Positions 41,288 through 50,098 of a stretch of DNA of 64,000 nt are shown piece after piece (the stretch's first letter is position 1; the number at the start of each line of letters is the position of its first letter). The notes under the pieces were generated by a model. The model worked only from the letters and a program-made list of their open reading frames with translations, did no database searches and was not told the DNA's origin. The DNA is taken from assembly GCF_000012865.1 (NCBI RefSeq), contig NC_007503.1, positions 496,001-560,000 on the forward strand, read 5' to 3'. The position numbers and the translations under genes were made by a program. This DNA is from Carboxydothermus hydrogenoformans Z-2901 (lineage in GTDB: Bacteria > Bacillota > Z-2901 > Carboxydothermales > Carboxydothermaceae).

Positions 41288-42113
41288 AACCAAACTAACG
41301 GGGATAATCGGTTATCCTTTAAAACATACCCTTTCCCCTCAGATGCATAATGAAGCTTTTAAAGCCCTAAATTTAAATTTCCTGTACCTGCCCCTGGAAG
41401 TTGCTGAAGAAAGCTTGCCCCAGGCCATCTATGGCCTAAAAGCTTTTAACTTTCGGGGGATTAACGTAACCATTCCTTATAAAGAAAAGGTTTTTCCTTT
41501 TTTAGATGAAGTAGCAACGGAAGCAAAAACCATTGGTGCGGTAAATACCATCGTCCATGACCGGGGTAGGCTTATTGGTTACAATACCGATGCCCCCGGC
41601 TTTTTATTAAGTTTAAAAGAAAACGACGTTGAAGTTACCGGGAAAAAAGTTTTGCTCTTAGGAGCGGGGGGAGCGGCACGGGCGGTAGCGTATGCGCTTT
41701 TAACCGCCGGAGCTGAACTTATCATTGCTAACCGCACCATCGATAAGGCAAAGGAATTAGCTAAAGACTTCCAGGGAGTCGGGAAAATATCCGAAATTCT
41801 TGAACTTGGCGATAAACCCATTTCCCTTGCGCCTTATCATATGGCGGTTAATACTTTACCCCTGGGAATGCATCCTTATGAAAACCAGATGCCGGCGGTG
41901 GATTTTACCGGCGTTACTTCCGATTTTGTGGCTTACGACCTTATTTATAACCCTGCCGAAACTAAATTCCTGAAAGCTTCTAAAGAAAAAGGTGCCAGGA
42001 CAATAAACGGTCTTTCCATGCTGCTCTGGCAGGGTGTTCTGGCTTTTGAAAAATGGACCGGGGTTAGCCCGCCGGTTAAGGTGATGAAAAAAGCTATCGG
42101 CCTTTCTTGTTAA
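41265..42113 (+). CDS. aroE: Shikimate dehydrogenase
   Basis: This enzyme reduces 3-dehydroshikimate to shikimate with NADPH. The substrate-binding GYPLKHTLSPQMHNEAF, the catalytic lysine region NVTIPYKEKV, the NADP loop GAGGAARAVAYAL and NTLPLGM are all visible in 282 residues, the usual length. The ATG follows CAGGGGGG inside yqeG. It is followed by aroC, and the aroK-aroB fusion lies about 4.6 kb further on, so much of the chorismate pathway is encoded in this window. Confidence 0.96.
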   Translation: MAMRINGETKLTGIIGYPLKHTLSPQMHNEAFKALNLNFLYLPLEVAEESLPQAIYGLKAFNFRGINVTIPYKEKVFPFLDEVATEAKTIGAVNTIVHDRGRLIGYNTDAPGFLLSLKENDVEVTGKKVLLLGAGGAARAVAYALLTAGAELIIANRTIDKAKELAKDFQGVGKISEILELGDKPISLAPYHMAVNTLPLGMHPYENQMPAVDFTGVTSDFVAYDLIYNPAETKFLKASKEKGARTINGLSMLLWQGVLAFEKWTGVSPPVKVMKKAIGLSC

Positions 42114-42166
42114 AGAGCCGGGAATCAAGTAAAATAGAGGTAAATTTTACTGATGGGGGTTGTGCG

Positions 42167-43321
42167 ATGTTTCGGTATTTAACTTCGGGGGAATCCCACG
42201 GTGAAGGATTATATGTGATTTTGGAAGGAGTGCCGGCAGGACTTAAGGTTGACCTTGATTACATAAACCACGAACTTTCCCGCCGGCAACTGGGCTATGG
42301 CCGGGGGGAGCGGATGAAAATAGAAAAGGATGAAGCGCAAATTTTAACAGGCGTCCGGGGAGGCTTTGCTACCGGAGCACCTATTACCATAAAGGTTAAA
42401 AACCGGGATTATGAAAACTGGGAGAAGTTTATGCGGACCACCGGAGAAATCGAACCGGGAAGGGAGGTTACCGTGCCTCGCCCTGGTCATGCCGATTTAG
42501 CCGGGGGGTTAAAGTACGGGCATAAAGATTTAAGGAACGTTTTGGAAAGGGCTTCGGCCCGGGAGACGGCGGTCCGGGTAGCTGCGGGAGCAGTTGCCAA
42601 ACTTTTTTTGGCGGAGTTCGGCGTTCGGATTTACAGTCACGTATTGAGAATAGGTTCGGTGGAAGTGGAATATCCCGGGGGTCTTCCTGAAGAAGAGCTA
42701 AAAAAAGCCGATGAACACCCCCTGCGTTGTCTTGACGCCCAGGTTGAGGGACGGATGCTCAAATGGGTGGATCGGGCCCGGGAAAACGGGGATACTTTGG
42801 GTGGCATTTTTGAGGTGGTGGTGTTTGGGCTACCCCCGGGCCTGGGAAGCTACGTTCACTGGGACAGAAAATTAGATGGCCGTCTGGCCGGAGCATTAAT
42901 GGCCATTCCTTCGGCCAAAGGGGTCGAGATTGGCGATGGTATTGCTCTTGCCAATATTCCCGGACGGATGGCGGTGGATGAGATTTATTACGAAAATGGC
43001 CACTTTTACCGGAAAACCAATAAAGCCGGGGGGTTAGAAGGCGGAGTAACCAATGGCATGCCGTTAATAGCCAAAGTTTCCTTAAAACCCATTCCCACTC
43101 AGGTAAAGCCCTTAAAATCGGTGGACATCGTTACCAAGGAAACAAAGCCGGCTCAAGTGGAACGGTCGGACATAACAGCCGTTCCGGCGGCGGGAGTAGT
43201 AGGGGAAGCAGTTACTGCCCTGGTATTAATGGAAAGCTTTCTTGAAAAATTTGGCGGTGACCGAATCGAGGAAACAAAAAGAAACTATCAAAATTATCTT
43301 CAATCTATAGCCAATTATTAG
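42167..43321 (+). CDS. aroC: Chorismate synthase
   Basis: This enzyme converts EPSP to chorismate with reduced FMN, the last step of the common aromatic pathway. Signatures are TSGESHGEGL at the start, RRQLGYGRGERMKIEKD, RPGHADLAGGLKYGHKD and ERASARETAVRVAAGA. Length (384) is typical. The ATG at 42167 follows GGGGGTTG; an in-frame start 60 bases upstream lacks support. It is encoded 53 bases after aroE. Confidence 0.97.
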   Translation: MFRYLTSGESHGEGLYVILEGVPAGLKVDLDYINHELSRRQLGYGRGERMKIEKDEAQILTGVRGGFATGAPITIKVKNRDYENWEKFMRTTGEIEPGREVTVPRPGHADLAGGLKYGHKDLRNVLERASARETAVRVAAGAVAKLFLAEFGVRIYSHVLRIGSVEVEYPGGLPEEELKKADEHPLRCLDAQVEGRMLKWVDRARENGDTLGGIFEVVVFGLPPGLGSYVHWDRKLDGRLAGALMAIPSAKGVEIGDGIALANIPGRMAVDEIYYENGHFYRKTNKAGGLEGGVTNGMPLIAKVSLKPIPTQVKPLKSVDIVTKETKPAQVERSDITAVPAAGVVGEAVTALVLMESFLEKFGGDRIEETKRNYQNYLQSIANY

Positions 43322-43373
43322 AAGGAAAAGAGAATTTTATAGCGAAAAGTTATTATTATAGAAAGGTGAAAAA

Positions 43374-43598
43374 ATGAACAAGCGCTTTATAGACTGTCTT
43401 GGGGAAATGTGCCCCATACCGGTGATAAAAGCCGAAGAAGAGTTTAAAAAGCTCAATCCCGGTGAAAGCTTTGTTTTAGAAACGGATCATAGCTGTGCTC
43501 CTCTATTTATAAAAAAACAGTTAAAAAAATATAAATGCAAAATTAAAGTAAAAGAAGTTGATTTTGGCATCTGGCAGGTTACGGTCGAAAAGTGTTAA
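43374..43598 (+). CDS. TusA/SirA-like sulfurtransferase
   Basis: This 74-residue protein has the TusA signature DCLGEMCPIPVIKAEEE, with the sulfur-carrying cysteine in CPIP. TusA relatives shuttle persulfide sulfur or take part in selenium metabolism. It starts after AAAGGTG and is followed 15 bases later by a YeeE/YedE permease gene, a very common pair (YedF-YedE), which suggests that it receives sulfur imported by the permease. Confidence 0.93.
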   Translation: MNKRFIDCLGEMCPIPVIKAEEEFKKLNPGESFVLETDHSCAPLFIKKQLKKYKCKIKVKEVDFGIWQVTVEKC

Positions 43599-43613
43599 GG
43601 AGGACTAAATCCT

Positions 43614-44780
43614 TTGCAGACCGAAAAGAGAGCTTATTATTTATCGGTAATACCGGGTTATTTATTATTGATAGGTCTGGGGATAGCGTTATCTATCATA
43701 AATCCTGCTATGCTTTTGTATTATTTTTTGGGTATGGGCATAGGTTTTGCCATGCAAAAAAGTCGGATTTGCGTGGCATCAGCCTTTAATGATTTATTTT
43801 TGTTTAAAAACCCTGTCGGTATGAAAAATCTTTTTTTCTTAATTTTATTTACCACTGTAGTATTTAGTAGCCTGCAGTTTTTTTTACCAACGCATTTCGG
43901 TAAGGGATCGATTTACTATACCGGACCCTTTAACCTGTTAGGCGGTATTTTATTTGGTTTTGGCATGGTCTGGGCTGGCGGTTGTGCCGGGAGTACCCTG
44001 GTAAGGATGGGGGAAGGCCAATTGGCGGCCTTTTTAACCTTTATTTTTATGTTTTTCGGTACCTTTTTGGGAACATATCTTTTTAACTTTATCTGGGAAA
44101 TGGTAATTTCCTTTAAACCCGTTTATTTACCGGAAACTTTAGGATGGTTAAACGCTATTTTATTACAGTTGTTTTTAATAGTCTTAATAATCTTAGTGTT
44201 TTATTTTTGGGAAAAAAAACAGGAAGATTTGGCAGAAGTCGAGTTAGAATGGGAAGATACTCCCTTTTGGAAAAGACCCTGGCCTTATCTGGTAGGGGCT
44301 TTGTTTTTTGTGGTATTTAGTGGACTCATCTTTTATTTTTCGGAGAAAGTGTGGCGGGTTAATACCGTCTTTTCCTTCTGGGGTTTATGGCTCTTAAAAA
44401 GTCTCGGAATAAACATTGAAAACTGGAAGTTTCTTGCTTTATCAAGCCACCGGCAAATTTACGAAAATGGGTTTGGGGCACTTGTTTTTAACTTTGTTAA
44501 TTTTGGTGTTATCGCCGGAGGCTTTTTAGCTTCTTCAATTTCTGGAGAATTTAGGATTCGCAAAATTCGAAAACCAATCCAGTTCTGGGGGAGCATTTTA
44601 GGTGGTTTTTTAATGGGTATAGGTGCCCGTTTATCCTTTGGTTGTTCCATCGGAGCTTTTATCGGAGGAATAGCTTCCTTTTCCCTGCACGGTTGGTTAT
44701 TTTTTGCTGGCTTACTGGTAGGGGCTTTTTTGGGAACCAGGGGATTAAAATATTATTACCTTAAAGCAGGAAAAAATTAA
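43614..44780 (+). CDS. YeeE/YedE family (thio)sulfur transporter
   Basis: This 388-residue membrane protein has about ten helices and the conserved cysteine-bearing glycine motifs of the family: GFAMQKSRICVASAF, WAGGCAGSTLVRMGEG and GARLSFGCSIGAFIGG. In thiosulfate transporters of this family such cysteines relay the substrate through the membrane. TTG at 43614 is chosen nine bases after AAGGAGG. Together with the TusA-like protein it should import thiosulfate or a related sulfur (or selenium) compound. Confidence 0.9.
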   Translation: MQTEKRAYYLSVIPGYLLLIGLGIALSIINPAMLLYYFLGMGIGFAMQKSRICVASAFNDLFLFKNPVGMKNLFFLILFTTVVFSSLQFFLPTHFGKGSIYYTGPFNLLGGILFGFGMVWAGGCAGSTLVRMGEGQLAAFLTFIFMFFGTFLGTYLFNFIWEMVISFKPVYLPETLGWLNAILLQLFLIVLIILVFYFWEKKQEDLAEVELEWEDTPFWKRPWPYLVGALFFVVFSGLIFYFSEKVWRVNTVFSFWGLWLLKSLGINIENWKFLALSSHRQIYENGFGALVFNFVNFGVIAGGFLASSISGEFRIRKIRKPIQFWGSILGGFLMGIGARLSFGCSIGAFIGGIASFSLHGWLFFAGLLVGAFLGTRGLKYYYLKAGKN

Positions 44781-44839
44781 GATAGCTCGAATATTTATAA
44801 GCGTTGCGGATAAAGTGGCTTTTGGAGGGATGGGGTAAG

Positions 44840-45313
44840 ATGAAAATAAAAAAAGTAATTGCCCTTTTAGCGGTGATTGTGTTAACGTTAGCTTTTACTC
44901 AGGGTTGTGGTTTAAAGAGAGAAAGTAAGCTTGTAAAGATGTATAAGGAGCTTGATTTAAAAGATTTTAAAAGCCAGGAGTTAGTGGGGGATAAAAATAA
45001 ATCGGAGAAGCTGGCACGGGAAGTTTATGTAGAACCCCAGCTATCCAGGGTTTTAAAGTATTTAGAATTCCTACGGAAAAATGACACGAAGTTTATTTTA
45101 TATAAAGTTGATTATAAAAAAATTGAAATTAAAGAGCAAAAGGATGATATGGCAAAACTGTTAGTGGAAAGTGAAGTTACCGGCGATTTCTTCACCATAA
45201 AATATCCCGAGAAAAAGTTGGATTCTTTAGTGGCGAGACCTCTTAAATACGAAATTACTTTAAAAAAGGTCAACGATAAATGGTACATTTCCGATGCCAA
45301 ACCTTTAAGTTAA
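44840..45313 (+). CDS. Small lipoprotein of unknown function
   Basis: The 157-residue product has a lipoprotein signal (KKVIALLAVIVLTLAF then TQGCG, cysteine at about residue 22) and a mature part rich in charged residues that ends in a small beta domain (KYEITLKKVNDKWYISDAKPL) like those of other Firmicute lipoproteins (NTF2-like or DUF4878-type). The ATG at 44840 follows GGAGGG. It is separated from the permease gene by about 60 bases and followed by a strong terminator. Confidence 0.78.
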   Translation: MKIKKVIALLAVIVLTLAFTQGCGLKRESKLVKMYKELDLKDFKSQELVGDKNKSEKLAREVYVEPQLSRVLKYLEFLRKNDTKFILYKVDYKKIEIKEQKDDMAKLLVESEVTGDFFTIKYPEKKLDSLVARPLKYEITLKKVNDKWYISDAKPLS

Positions 45314-45345
45314 GGGCTGAAAGCAAGCGCTTTCAGCCCTTTTTT
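45313..45345. terminator. Bidirectional terminator, 12-bp stem
   Basis: AGGGCTGAAAGC and GCTTTCAGCCCT pair across an AAGC loop and are followed by TTTTT. It lies between the lipoprotein gene and the convergent LysR gene. Confidence 0.9.
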
Positions 45346-46249
45346 AACAGAAACCTCGTTCTTTGGGAGAATTAATAAAAGCTAAAAACTTTTTCTCCAA
45401 AAGGGAACGTTTTTTATTTTTTAGCGTAATAGCTACAAAAGGATGAAGCAGGGATATGTCTTTAACTTTAATCGATTTTAGACTTCCGGTTCTAAGTTCT
45501 TTTTTTACCGCAAACCGTGGGAGCAGCGATACACCTTTTCCAGATTCCACCGCTACTTTAATAGCATCGATGCTGTTTACCTCCATTACGATGTTTAAAT
45601 CGGAAATATTAAGTCCTTTTTCTGCCAGAGCTTTTTCGATAGTCTGCCTGATACCCGATCCTTTTTCGCGAATGATAAAGGGGAGAGTTCTTAGTTCGTC
45701 AAGGGTAAGAATTTCTTTGTTCTTATAAGAATTATTATTGGGGACTACTAAGACAAGCTCATCGTAAGTTAAATGAGAAGAGATAAATTCGTTACTTTCA
45801 ATGTTACTTTCCACTAAACCTATATCAATTTGCCGGTCTAACAGGGCTTCGATAACTTTTTCGGTATTCATAATGGTTAGCTTAATACGGGCGGATTCGT
45901 ACTTTTCCTGGAAGATGTAAATGCTACAGGGTAAGGCATAACCGCCTATGGTTGAGGCTGCTCCAATCGATAATTCTTCTTCTTCCAGGTTTTTTAAACG
46001 CTCGATTTCTTCATTTAAATTTTTTACCAGATTGCAGATTCGCTTGGCGTAGTAAAGCAGAGTTTCCCCCGCTTCGGTTAATTCAATCCCGCGGTTTGTT
46101 CGTTCCATCAGTTTAACCTGCAGCTGGTTTTCCAAGGCGGCAATTTGCGTGGAAAGGGCAGGTTGGGACAAATGCATTAACTTTGCAGCTTTGGAGATGC
46201 TGCCCTGCTCCACGATATTGCAAAAAGCTTCCAATTGGTTTAAATTCAC
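45344..46249 (-). CDS. LysR-family transcriptional regulator
   Basis: This 301-residue regulator has the N-terminal winged helix (LEAFCNIVEQGSISKAAKLM, then LSQPALSTQIAALENQLQ) and a periplasmic-binding-like effector domain. It resembles the CysL/CbbR-type branch. GTG at 46249 is chosen, eight bases after GGGGAGGG. It runs divergently from the region with the two hairpin elements and aroK-aroB, and convergently to the sulfur transport genes; either could be its target. The effector is unknown. Confidence 0.92.
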   Translation of the reverse strand: MNLNQLEAFCNIVEQGSISKAAKLMHLSQPALSTQIAALENQLQVKLMERTNRGIELTEAGETLLYYAKRICNLVKNLNEEIERLKNLEEEELSIGAASTIGGYALPCSIYIFQEKYESARIKLTIMNTEKVIEALLDRQIDIGLVESNIESNEFISSHLTYDELVLVVPNNNSYKNKEILTLDELRTLPFIIREKGSGIRQTIEKALAEKGLNISDLNIVMEVNSIDAIKVAVESGKGVSLLPRFAVKKELRTGSLKSIKVKDISLLHPFVAITLKNKKRSLLEKKFLAFINSPKERGFC

Positions 46250-46460
46250 CCGGATACACCCTCCCCTTATTAAGAAGCCAAATAAGTCTTAAAATTCACA
46301 AACCTTTTTATAACTTTTTTCGGCATAAGTTTTTAAATTCCTTCTTTTTCATAAGATTTATTTATATAAAACGGTGGGGTTTATCTATAACGTGAAAAGG
46401 TGTAAACCGGATAAGGGGGTGTTACGTTCTATCTAAAAAAATATAAAATCAGATTAAGTT

Positions 46461-46490
46461 TTCTTGGTAATAAAAAAGCAATGATATAGT
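46461..46490 (+). promoter_or_regulatory. Promoter in front of hairpin element 1
   Basis: A -10 TATAGT (46485-46490) with a weaker -35 (TTCTTG, 18-base spacer) predicts a start near 46497, exactly at the base of the first hairpin element. Bases 46250-46460 upstream hold the regulator's ribosome site and nothing else that I can identify. Confidence 0.5.
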
Positions 46491-46495
46491 TCTTT

Positions 46496-46553
46496 GAGGG
46501 GAAATTGCTGTGGATACGGCAGTTAGCAGGGTTAACAATTCACCTCTTTTTTT
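46496..46553 (+). ncRNA. Hairpin-terminator element 1, possible small RNA
   Basis: The RNA would fold as a long stem (GAGG/CCTC, GAA/TTC, TTG/CAA with one mismatch and one bulge) capped by a 28-base core and followed by seven T. The core TTGCTGTGGATACGGCAG... is shared with element 2, whereas the stem arms differ in sequence but keep pairing, which suggests selection on structure. It has its own promoter directly upstream. It may be a short independent RNA or an attenuator of aroK-aroB. Confidence 0.5.
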
Positions 46554-46565
46554 ATGCAAAAGTTG

Positions 46566-46594
46566 TTGAATTCAGGTTAAAAAAGGCATATAAT
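46566..46594 (+). promoter_or_regulatory. Promoter TTGAAT-N17-TATAAT between the two hairpin elements
   Basis: The -35 TTGAAT (46566) and perfect -10 TATAAT (46589) are 17 bases apart, with a predicted start near 46601. The transcript would open with element 2 and, on read-through, carry the aroK-aroB mRNA. Confidence 0.72.
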
Positions 46595-46600
46595 GAATTA

Positions 46601-46676
46601 AAGATGTTGATTTGCCGGATGTTGCTGTGAAGGCGGTAATTGGCAGGATTGGGGGAGCAACTTCCGGCTTTTTTTG
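46601..46676 (+). ncRNA. Hairpin-terminator element 2, possible small RNA or aro leader
   Basis: GCCGGA/TCCGGC and GTTGCT/AGCAAC form a 12-bp stem with one T/T mismatch (46614-46668), followed by seven T. The loop holds the core GCTGTGAAGGCGGTAATTGG, then CAGG, which matches element 1 at most positions. It lies 43 bases upstream of the aroK-aroB start, so it could attenuate that gene. I do not recognise it as a known riboswitch. Confidence 0.55.
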
Positions 46677-46718
46677 TATATTTTTATTTGTATATTTTTA
46701 AAGGAAAGGGTTGTTAAA

Positions 46719-48308
46719 ATGAACATCATTTTAGTGGGACTACCGGGGGCTGGCAAAACACATATAGGTCGGATTTTAGCGAGGAAATTAAAAAGGAATT
46801 TTGTGGATCTTGACCGGAAGATTGAAGAAGAGACGGGACTTACGATTAAAGAAATATTTGCCCGTTTCGGTGAGCGCTATTTCCGCCGTTTGGAAGTAAA
46901 GAAACTACAGGAACTTTTTAAACTTCATAATGCGGTGATTGCCACCGGTGGGGGAACGGTAGAACGAATGGATGCGAGAAGAAAGTTAAAAAATCTTGGC
47001 TTAGTGGTTTATTTAAAGGCGTCCCCGGAAGTTATAATCCGGCGTCTTATTAATTTAGAAAATAGACCAATACTTACCCAGGGGGACCCTTTAGAAAAGC
47101 TTTCGGAGCTTTACCGTCGCCGGGATAAGTTTTACCGGGAAGTTTCCGATGTAGCAATTAATACCGAAGGTAAAGACTCAGGCGAGGTCGTTGACGCGAT
47201 CCTAAAATCCCTGACTATTGATGGTTTACGGTTTCCCCGGAAACTTTACATTAATTTGGCTGAAAATAGTTATCCGGTATATTTTGGCGAAAAAGTGGCG
47301 TTAAAAGCGGGTGAGTTTTTAAAAGAAAAAGTTACCGGGAAAAAGATTTTAATTGTTTCCCAGGAAAATATCTTTGGTTTATATGGCAAAACTTTAGAAG
47401 AAAGTTTAACAAAGGAAGGTTTTAAAACCGACGTTTTTTTTCTTCCCCAGGGGGAAGTTGCAAAATCTATGGAATATATTGTGAAGCTTTACGATAAAGC
47501 CATAGAGTTTGGACTACGCCGCCATGATACCGTTATGGCCTTTGGGGGAGGAGTAGTAGGAGATGCTACTGGATTTTTTGCCGCAACCTATTTGCGGGGA
47601 ATCAATTTTGTCCAGGTACCGACAACTCTTCTTTCTATGGTGGATAGCAGTGTAGGGGGGAAAGTGGGGATTAACCTTCCCCAAGGGAAAAACCTGGTAG
47701 GAGCCTTTTACCAGCCAAAAGTAGTGTTAATAGATACTACTTACCTAAAAACTCTTCCCAGAAGAGAAGTGCTGGCGGGATTGGCTGAAATTTATAAAGC
47801 GTTTTTAATTGCTGAAGAAAGCCTTGTCGGGTGGCTTTCCGGATTAAACCTGGATAAGCTCCGTCCAAGGGATTGGCAAAGGATTATCAAGGCGGCGGTA
47901 AAAATAAAAGCAAAGGTTGTATCCCTCGATGAACGGGAAGAAGGGTTACGGGCGGTATTAAATTTAGGCCACACCATAGGCCATGCGATAGAAGGTGTAA
48001 ACGGGTTTTCCGGTATTCTTCACGGCGAAGCGGTAGCTCTGGGAATATTATGGGAAGCCAAGCTCTCTAAAGATTTAGGATATTTAAGGGAGGAGGAATG
48101 GGAAAAAATACGGGAGTTTATCGAGAAAAATTATGCTTACTTAAAACTATCCTTAAATCCCGATAGCTTACTTGTTTTTATGGATAAAGATAAAAAAAAT
48201 CGGGAAGATATCGCTTTTATGCTTTTAAAGAAGATTGGTGAATACCCGGAAAATGTTGAAATAAAGAGAGAATGGTTACAAAAGTGGTTAACGTTGAATT
48301 TTTCTTAA
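46719..48308 (+). CDS. aroKB: Shikimate kinase / 3-dehydroquinate synthase fusion
   Basis: One 529-residue protein joins two aromatic-pathway enzymes. Residues about 1-165 are shikimate kinase (Walker A GLPGAGKTHIGR, DLDRKIEEETG, RYFRRLE, ATGGGTVER). Residues about 175-529 are dehydroquinate synthase (GGGVVGDATGFFAATYLRG, VPTTLLSMVDSSVGGK, LNLGHTIGHAIE, LHGEAVALG). The fused arrangement is known in some thermophiles such as Thermotoga. The ATG follows AAGGAAAGGG. It catalyses steps 2 and 5 of the chorismate pathway, with aroE and aroC encoded nearby. Confidence 0.95.
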   Translation: MNIILVGLPGAGKTHIGRILARKLKRNFVDLDRKIEEETGLTIKEIFARFGERYFRRLEVKKLQELFKLHNAVIATGGGTVERMDARRKLKNLGLVVYLKASPEVIIRRLINLENRPILTQGDPLEKLSELYRRRDKFYREVSDVAINTEGKDSGEVVDAILKSLTIDGLRFPRKLYINLAENSYPVYFGEKVALKAGEFLKEKVTGKKILIVSQENIFGLYGKTLEESLTKEGFKTDVFFLPQGEVAKSMEYIVKLYDKAIEFGLRRHDTVMAFGGGVVGDATGFFAATYLRGINFVQVPTTLLSMVDSSVGGKVGINLPQGKNLVGAFYQPKVVLIDTTYLKTLPRREVLAGLAEIYKAFLIAEESLVGWLSGLNLDKLRPRDWQRIIKAAVKIKAKVVSLDEREEGLRAVLNLGHTIGHAIEGVNGFSGILHGEAVALGILWEAKLSKDLGYLREEEWEKIREFIEKNYAYLKLSLNPDSLLVFMDKDKKNREDIAFMLLKKIGEYPENVEIKREWLQKWLTLNFS

Positions 48309-48370
48309 AGGATTTTTGTTTTTTTTTGACGAACTCTTAAGGTAAAATCCGATGGGAGTGCGGAGCTAAG

Positions 48371-50077
48371 ATGAGTGAAGCGAAAGATGGCAAAAAAACC
48401 AAGAGACTGGGTGATTTTTTAGTAGAAAATGGGCTTATTACCGAAGAACAATTACAGAAAGCTTTGGAGTATCAGAAAAGAACGGGAGAGCGCCTGGGAC
48501 AAGCTTTGATTAAACTTGGCTATGTTTCGGAACAGGATATCATGGGGGTTTTAGAGTTTCAATTGGGAATTCCCCAGGTTGCTTTATATAATTATTCGTT
48601 AGACCCGGCCTTAATTAAAAGCATACCCGAGTCGCTAATTAAAAGGCATAAGGTAATACCCTTAAAACGCGAGGGCAACCGCTTAACCGTTGCCATGGTT
48701 GACCCTTTAAATGTGGTTGCCATTGACGACTTAAGGCTTGCCACCAATTTAGATATTATCCCGGTCATTGCTTCGGAAAAAGAAATTGATGCCGTTATTA
48801 ACCGTTTTTTTGGCGCTATTGATTTAAACGAAACCATTAAGGACATAGAAAAAGCGGGCGAAGAGCCGGAAGTAATAAAAAATGAAGAGACAGAAGAGGT
48901 TTTGGTTGATGAAGCGCCGGTGGTGCGACTGGTGAATTCCCTCTTACTGCAGGCGGTAAACCAGAGGGCGTCCGATGTCCATATTGAGCCTTTTGAAGAT
49001 ATGGTAAGAGTACGCTTTAGGGTAGACGGTTTTTTAAGAGAAGTTATGACTTTGCCCCGGGCGATTAGAAGTTCCCTTACTTCCCGGATAAAAATAATGG
49101 CCAATATGAACATTACCGAGAAGCGGCTTCCCCAGGATGGGCGGATTAAGATAAAAGTAGCCAATCGCCAGGTAGATATGCGGGTGGCTACAACTCCGAC
49201 GTTATTTGGGGAAAAGGTGGTCATAAGACTTCTGGATCAGGAAAATGCCTTTTTAACTTTAGATAGACTGGGACTTTCCAGTAAAAACAGCGAAAGATTT
49301 AATAAAATCCTGGCCCAACCCCACGGCATGATTTTAATTGCCGGCCCTACCGGAAGCGGCAAAACTACCACCCTTTATGCTGCTTTAAACCAAATTCATG
49401 ACCCTTCCAAAAATATTATTACCATTGAGGACCCAGTTGAGTATGTTATGCCCGGGGTAACCCAAATCCAGGTTAATCCGAAAGTTGGACTCACCTTTGC
49501 GGTGGGCTTGCGCTCAATTCTGCGCCTTGATCCCGATATCATTATGGTAGGCGAAATTAGGGACCGGGAAACTGCAGAAATAGCGGTAAAAGCGGCCAAT
49601 ACCGGGCATCTTGTATTATCTACCATTCACACCAATGATGCAGTTTCTACTGTGAGCCGTCTGGTAGAAATGGGGATTGAAGCGTACTTGGTTGCTGCTT
49701 CGCTTGTGGGAATAGTGGCTCAACGCCTGGTGCGCAAACTTTGCCCGGAATGCAAAGCTTCTACTAAAATTGGTCCCGATGATCCTGCTTATCATGCCTT
49801 AAATCTCGGCCAAGGAGAGACGGTAACCGTTTACCGGCCGGTGGGCTGCCCGGCATGTGAAAACACGGGCTATAAAGGGCGGGTTGGCATCCATGAAGTT
49901 TTAATAAATTCTCGAAAAGTTAGAAATCTTATTGTCAACGGCGGCTCTTATGATGAAATGTTGGCAACCGTGCGGGAAGAAGGAATGGTCTTAATGTTGG
50001 AAGACGGGCGGGAAAAAGTTCTGGCAGGTATTACCGCGCCGGAAGAGATTATCCGGGTGGCCAGTACGGTTAACTAA
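48371..50077 (+). CDS. pilB: Type IV pilus assembly ATPase PilB (MshEN domain)
   Basis: This 568-residue hexameric ATPase powers pilus extension. The N-terminal MshEN region has two 24-residue motifs starting RLGDFLVENGLITEEQL and RLGQALIKLGYVSEQDI, the pattern that binds cyclic di-GMP in MshE-type proteins. The ATPase domain has Walker A GPTGSGKTTTLYAA, Walker B IIMVGEIRDRETAEI, the histidine box STIHTND and a four-cysteine zinc site (CPEC and CPAC). It opens an operon of pilus genes that runs to 58723. Confidence 0.96.
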   Translation: MSEAKDGKKTKRLGDFLVENGLITEEQLQKALEYQKRTGERLGQALIKLGYVSEQDIMGVLEFQLGIPQVALYNYSLDPALIKSIPESLIKRHKVIPLKREGNRLTVAMVDPLNVVAIDDLRLATNLDIIPVIASEKEIDAVINRFFGAIDLNETIKDIEKAGEEPEVIKNEETEEVLVDEAPVVRLVNSLLLQAVNQRASDVHIEPFEDMVRVRFRVDGFLREVMTLPRAIRSSLTSRIKIMANMNITEKRLPQDGRIKIKVANRQVDMRVATTPTLFGEKVVIRLLDQENAFLTLDRLGLSSKNSERFNKILAQPHGMILIAGPTGSGKTTTLYAALNQIHDPSKNIITIEDPVEYVMPGVTQIQVNPKVGLTFAVGLRSILRLDPDIIMVGEIRDRETAEIAVKAANTGHLVLSTIHTNDAVSTVSRLVEMGIEAYLVAASLVGIVAQRLVRKLCPECKASTKIGPDDPAYHALNLGQGETVTVYRPVGCPACENTGYKGRVGIHEVLINSRKVRNLIVNGGSYDEMLATVREEGMVLMLEDGREKVLAGITAPEEIIRVASTVN

Positions 50078-50098
50078 AAGGTGGCAGGTGAAGTTTTT

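Noticed and set aside
46496-46676. 6S RNA or T-box leader as identity of the twin hairpin elements
   Set aside because: They are far too short for 6S RNA, and no T-box sequence (AGGGTGG type) or specifier loop is present.
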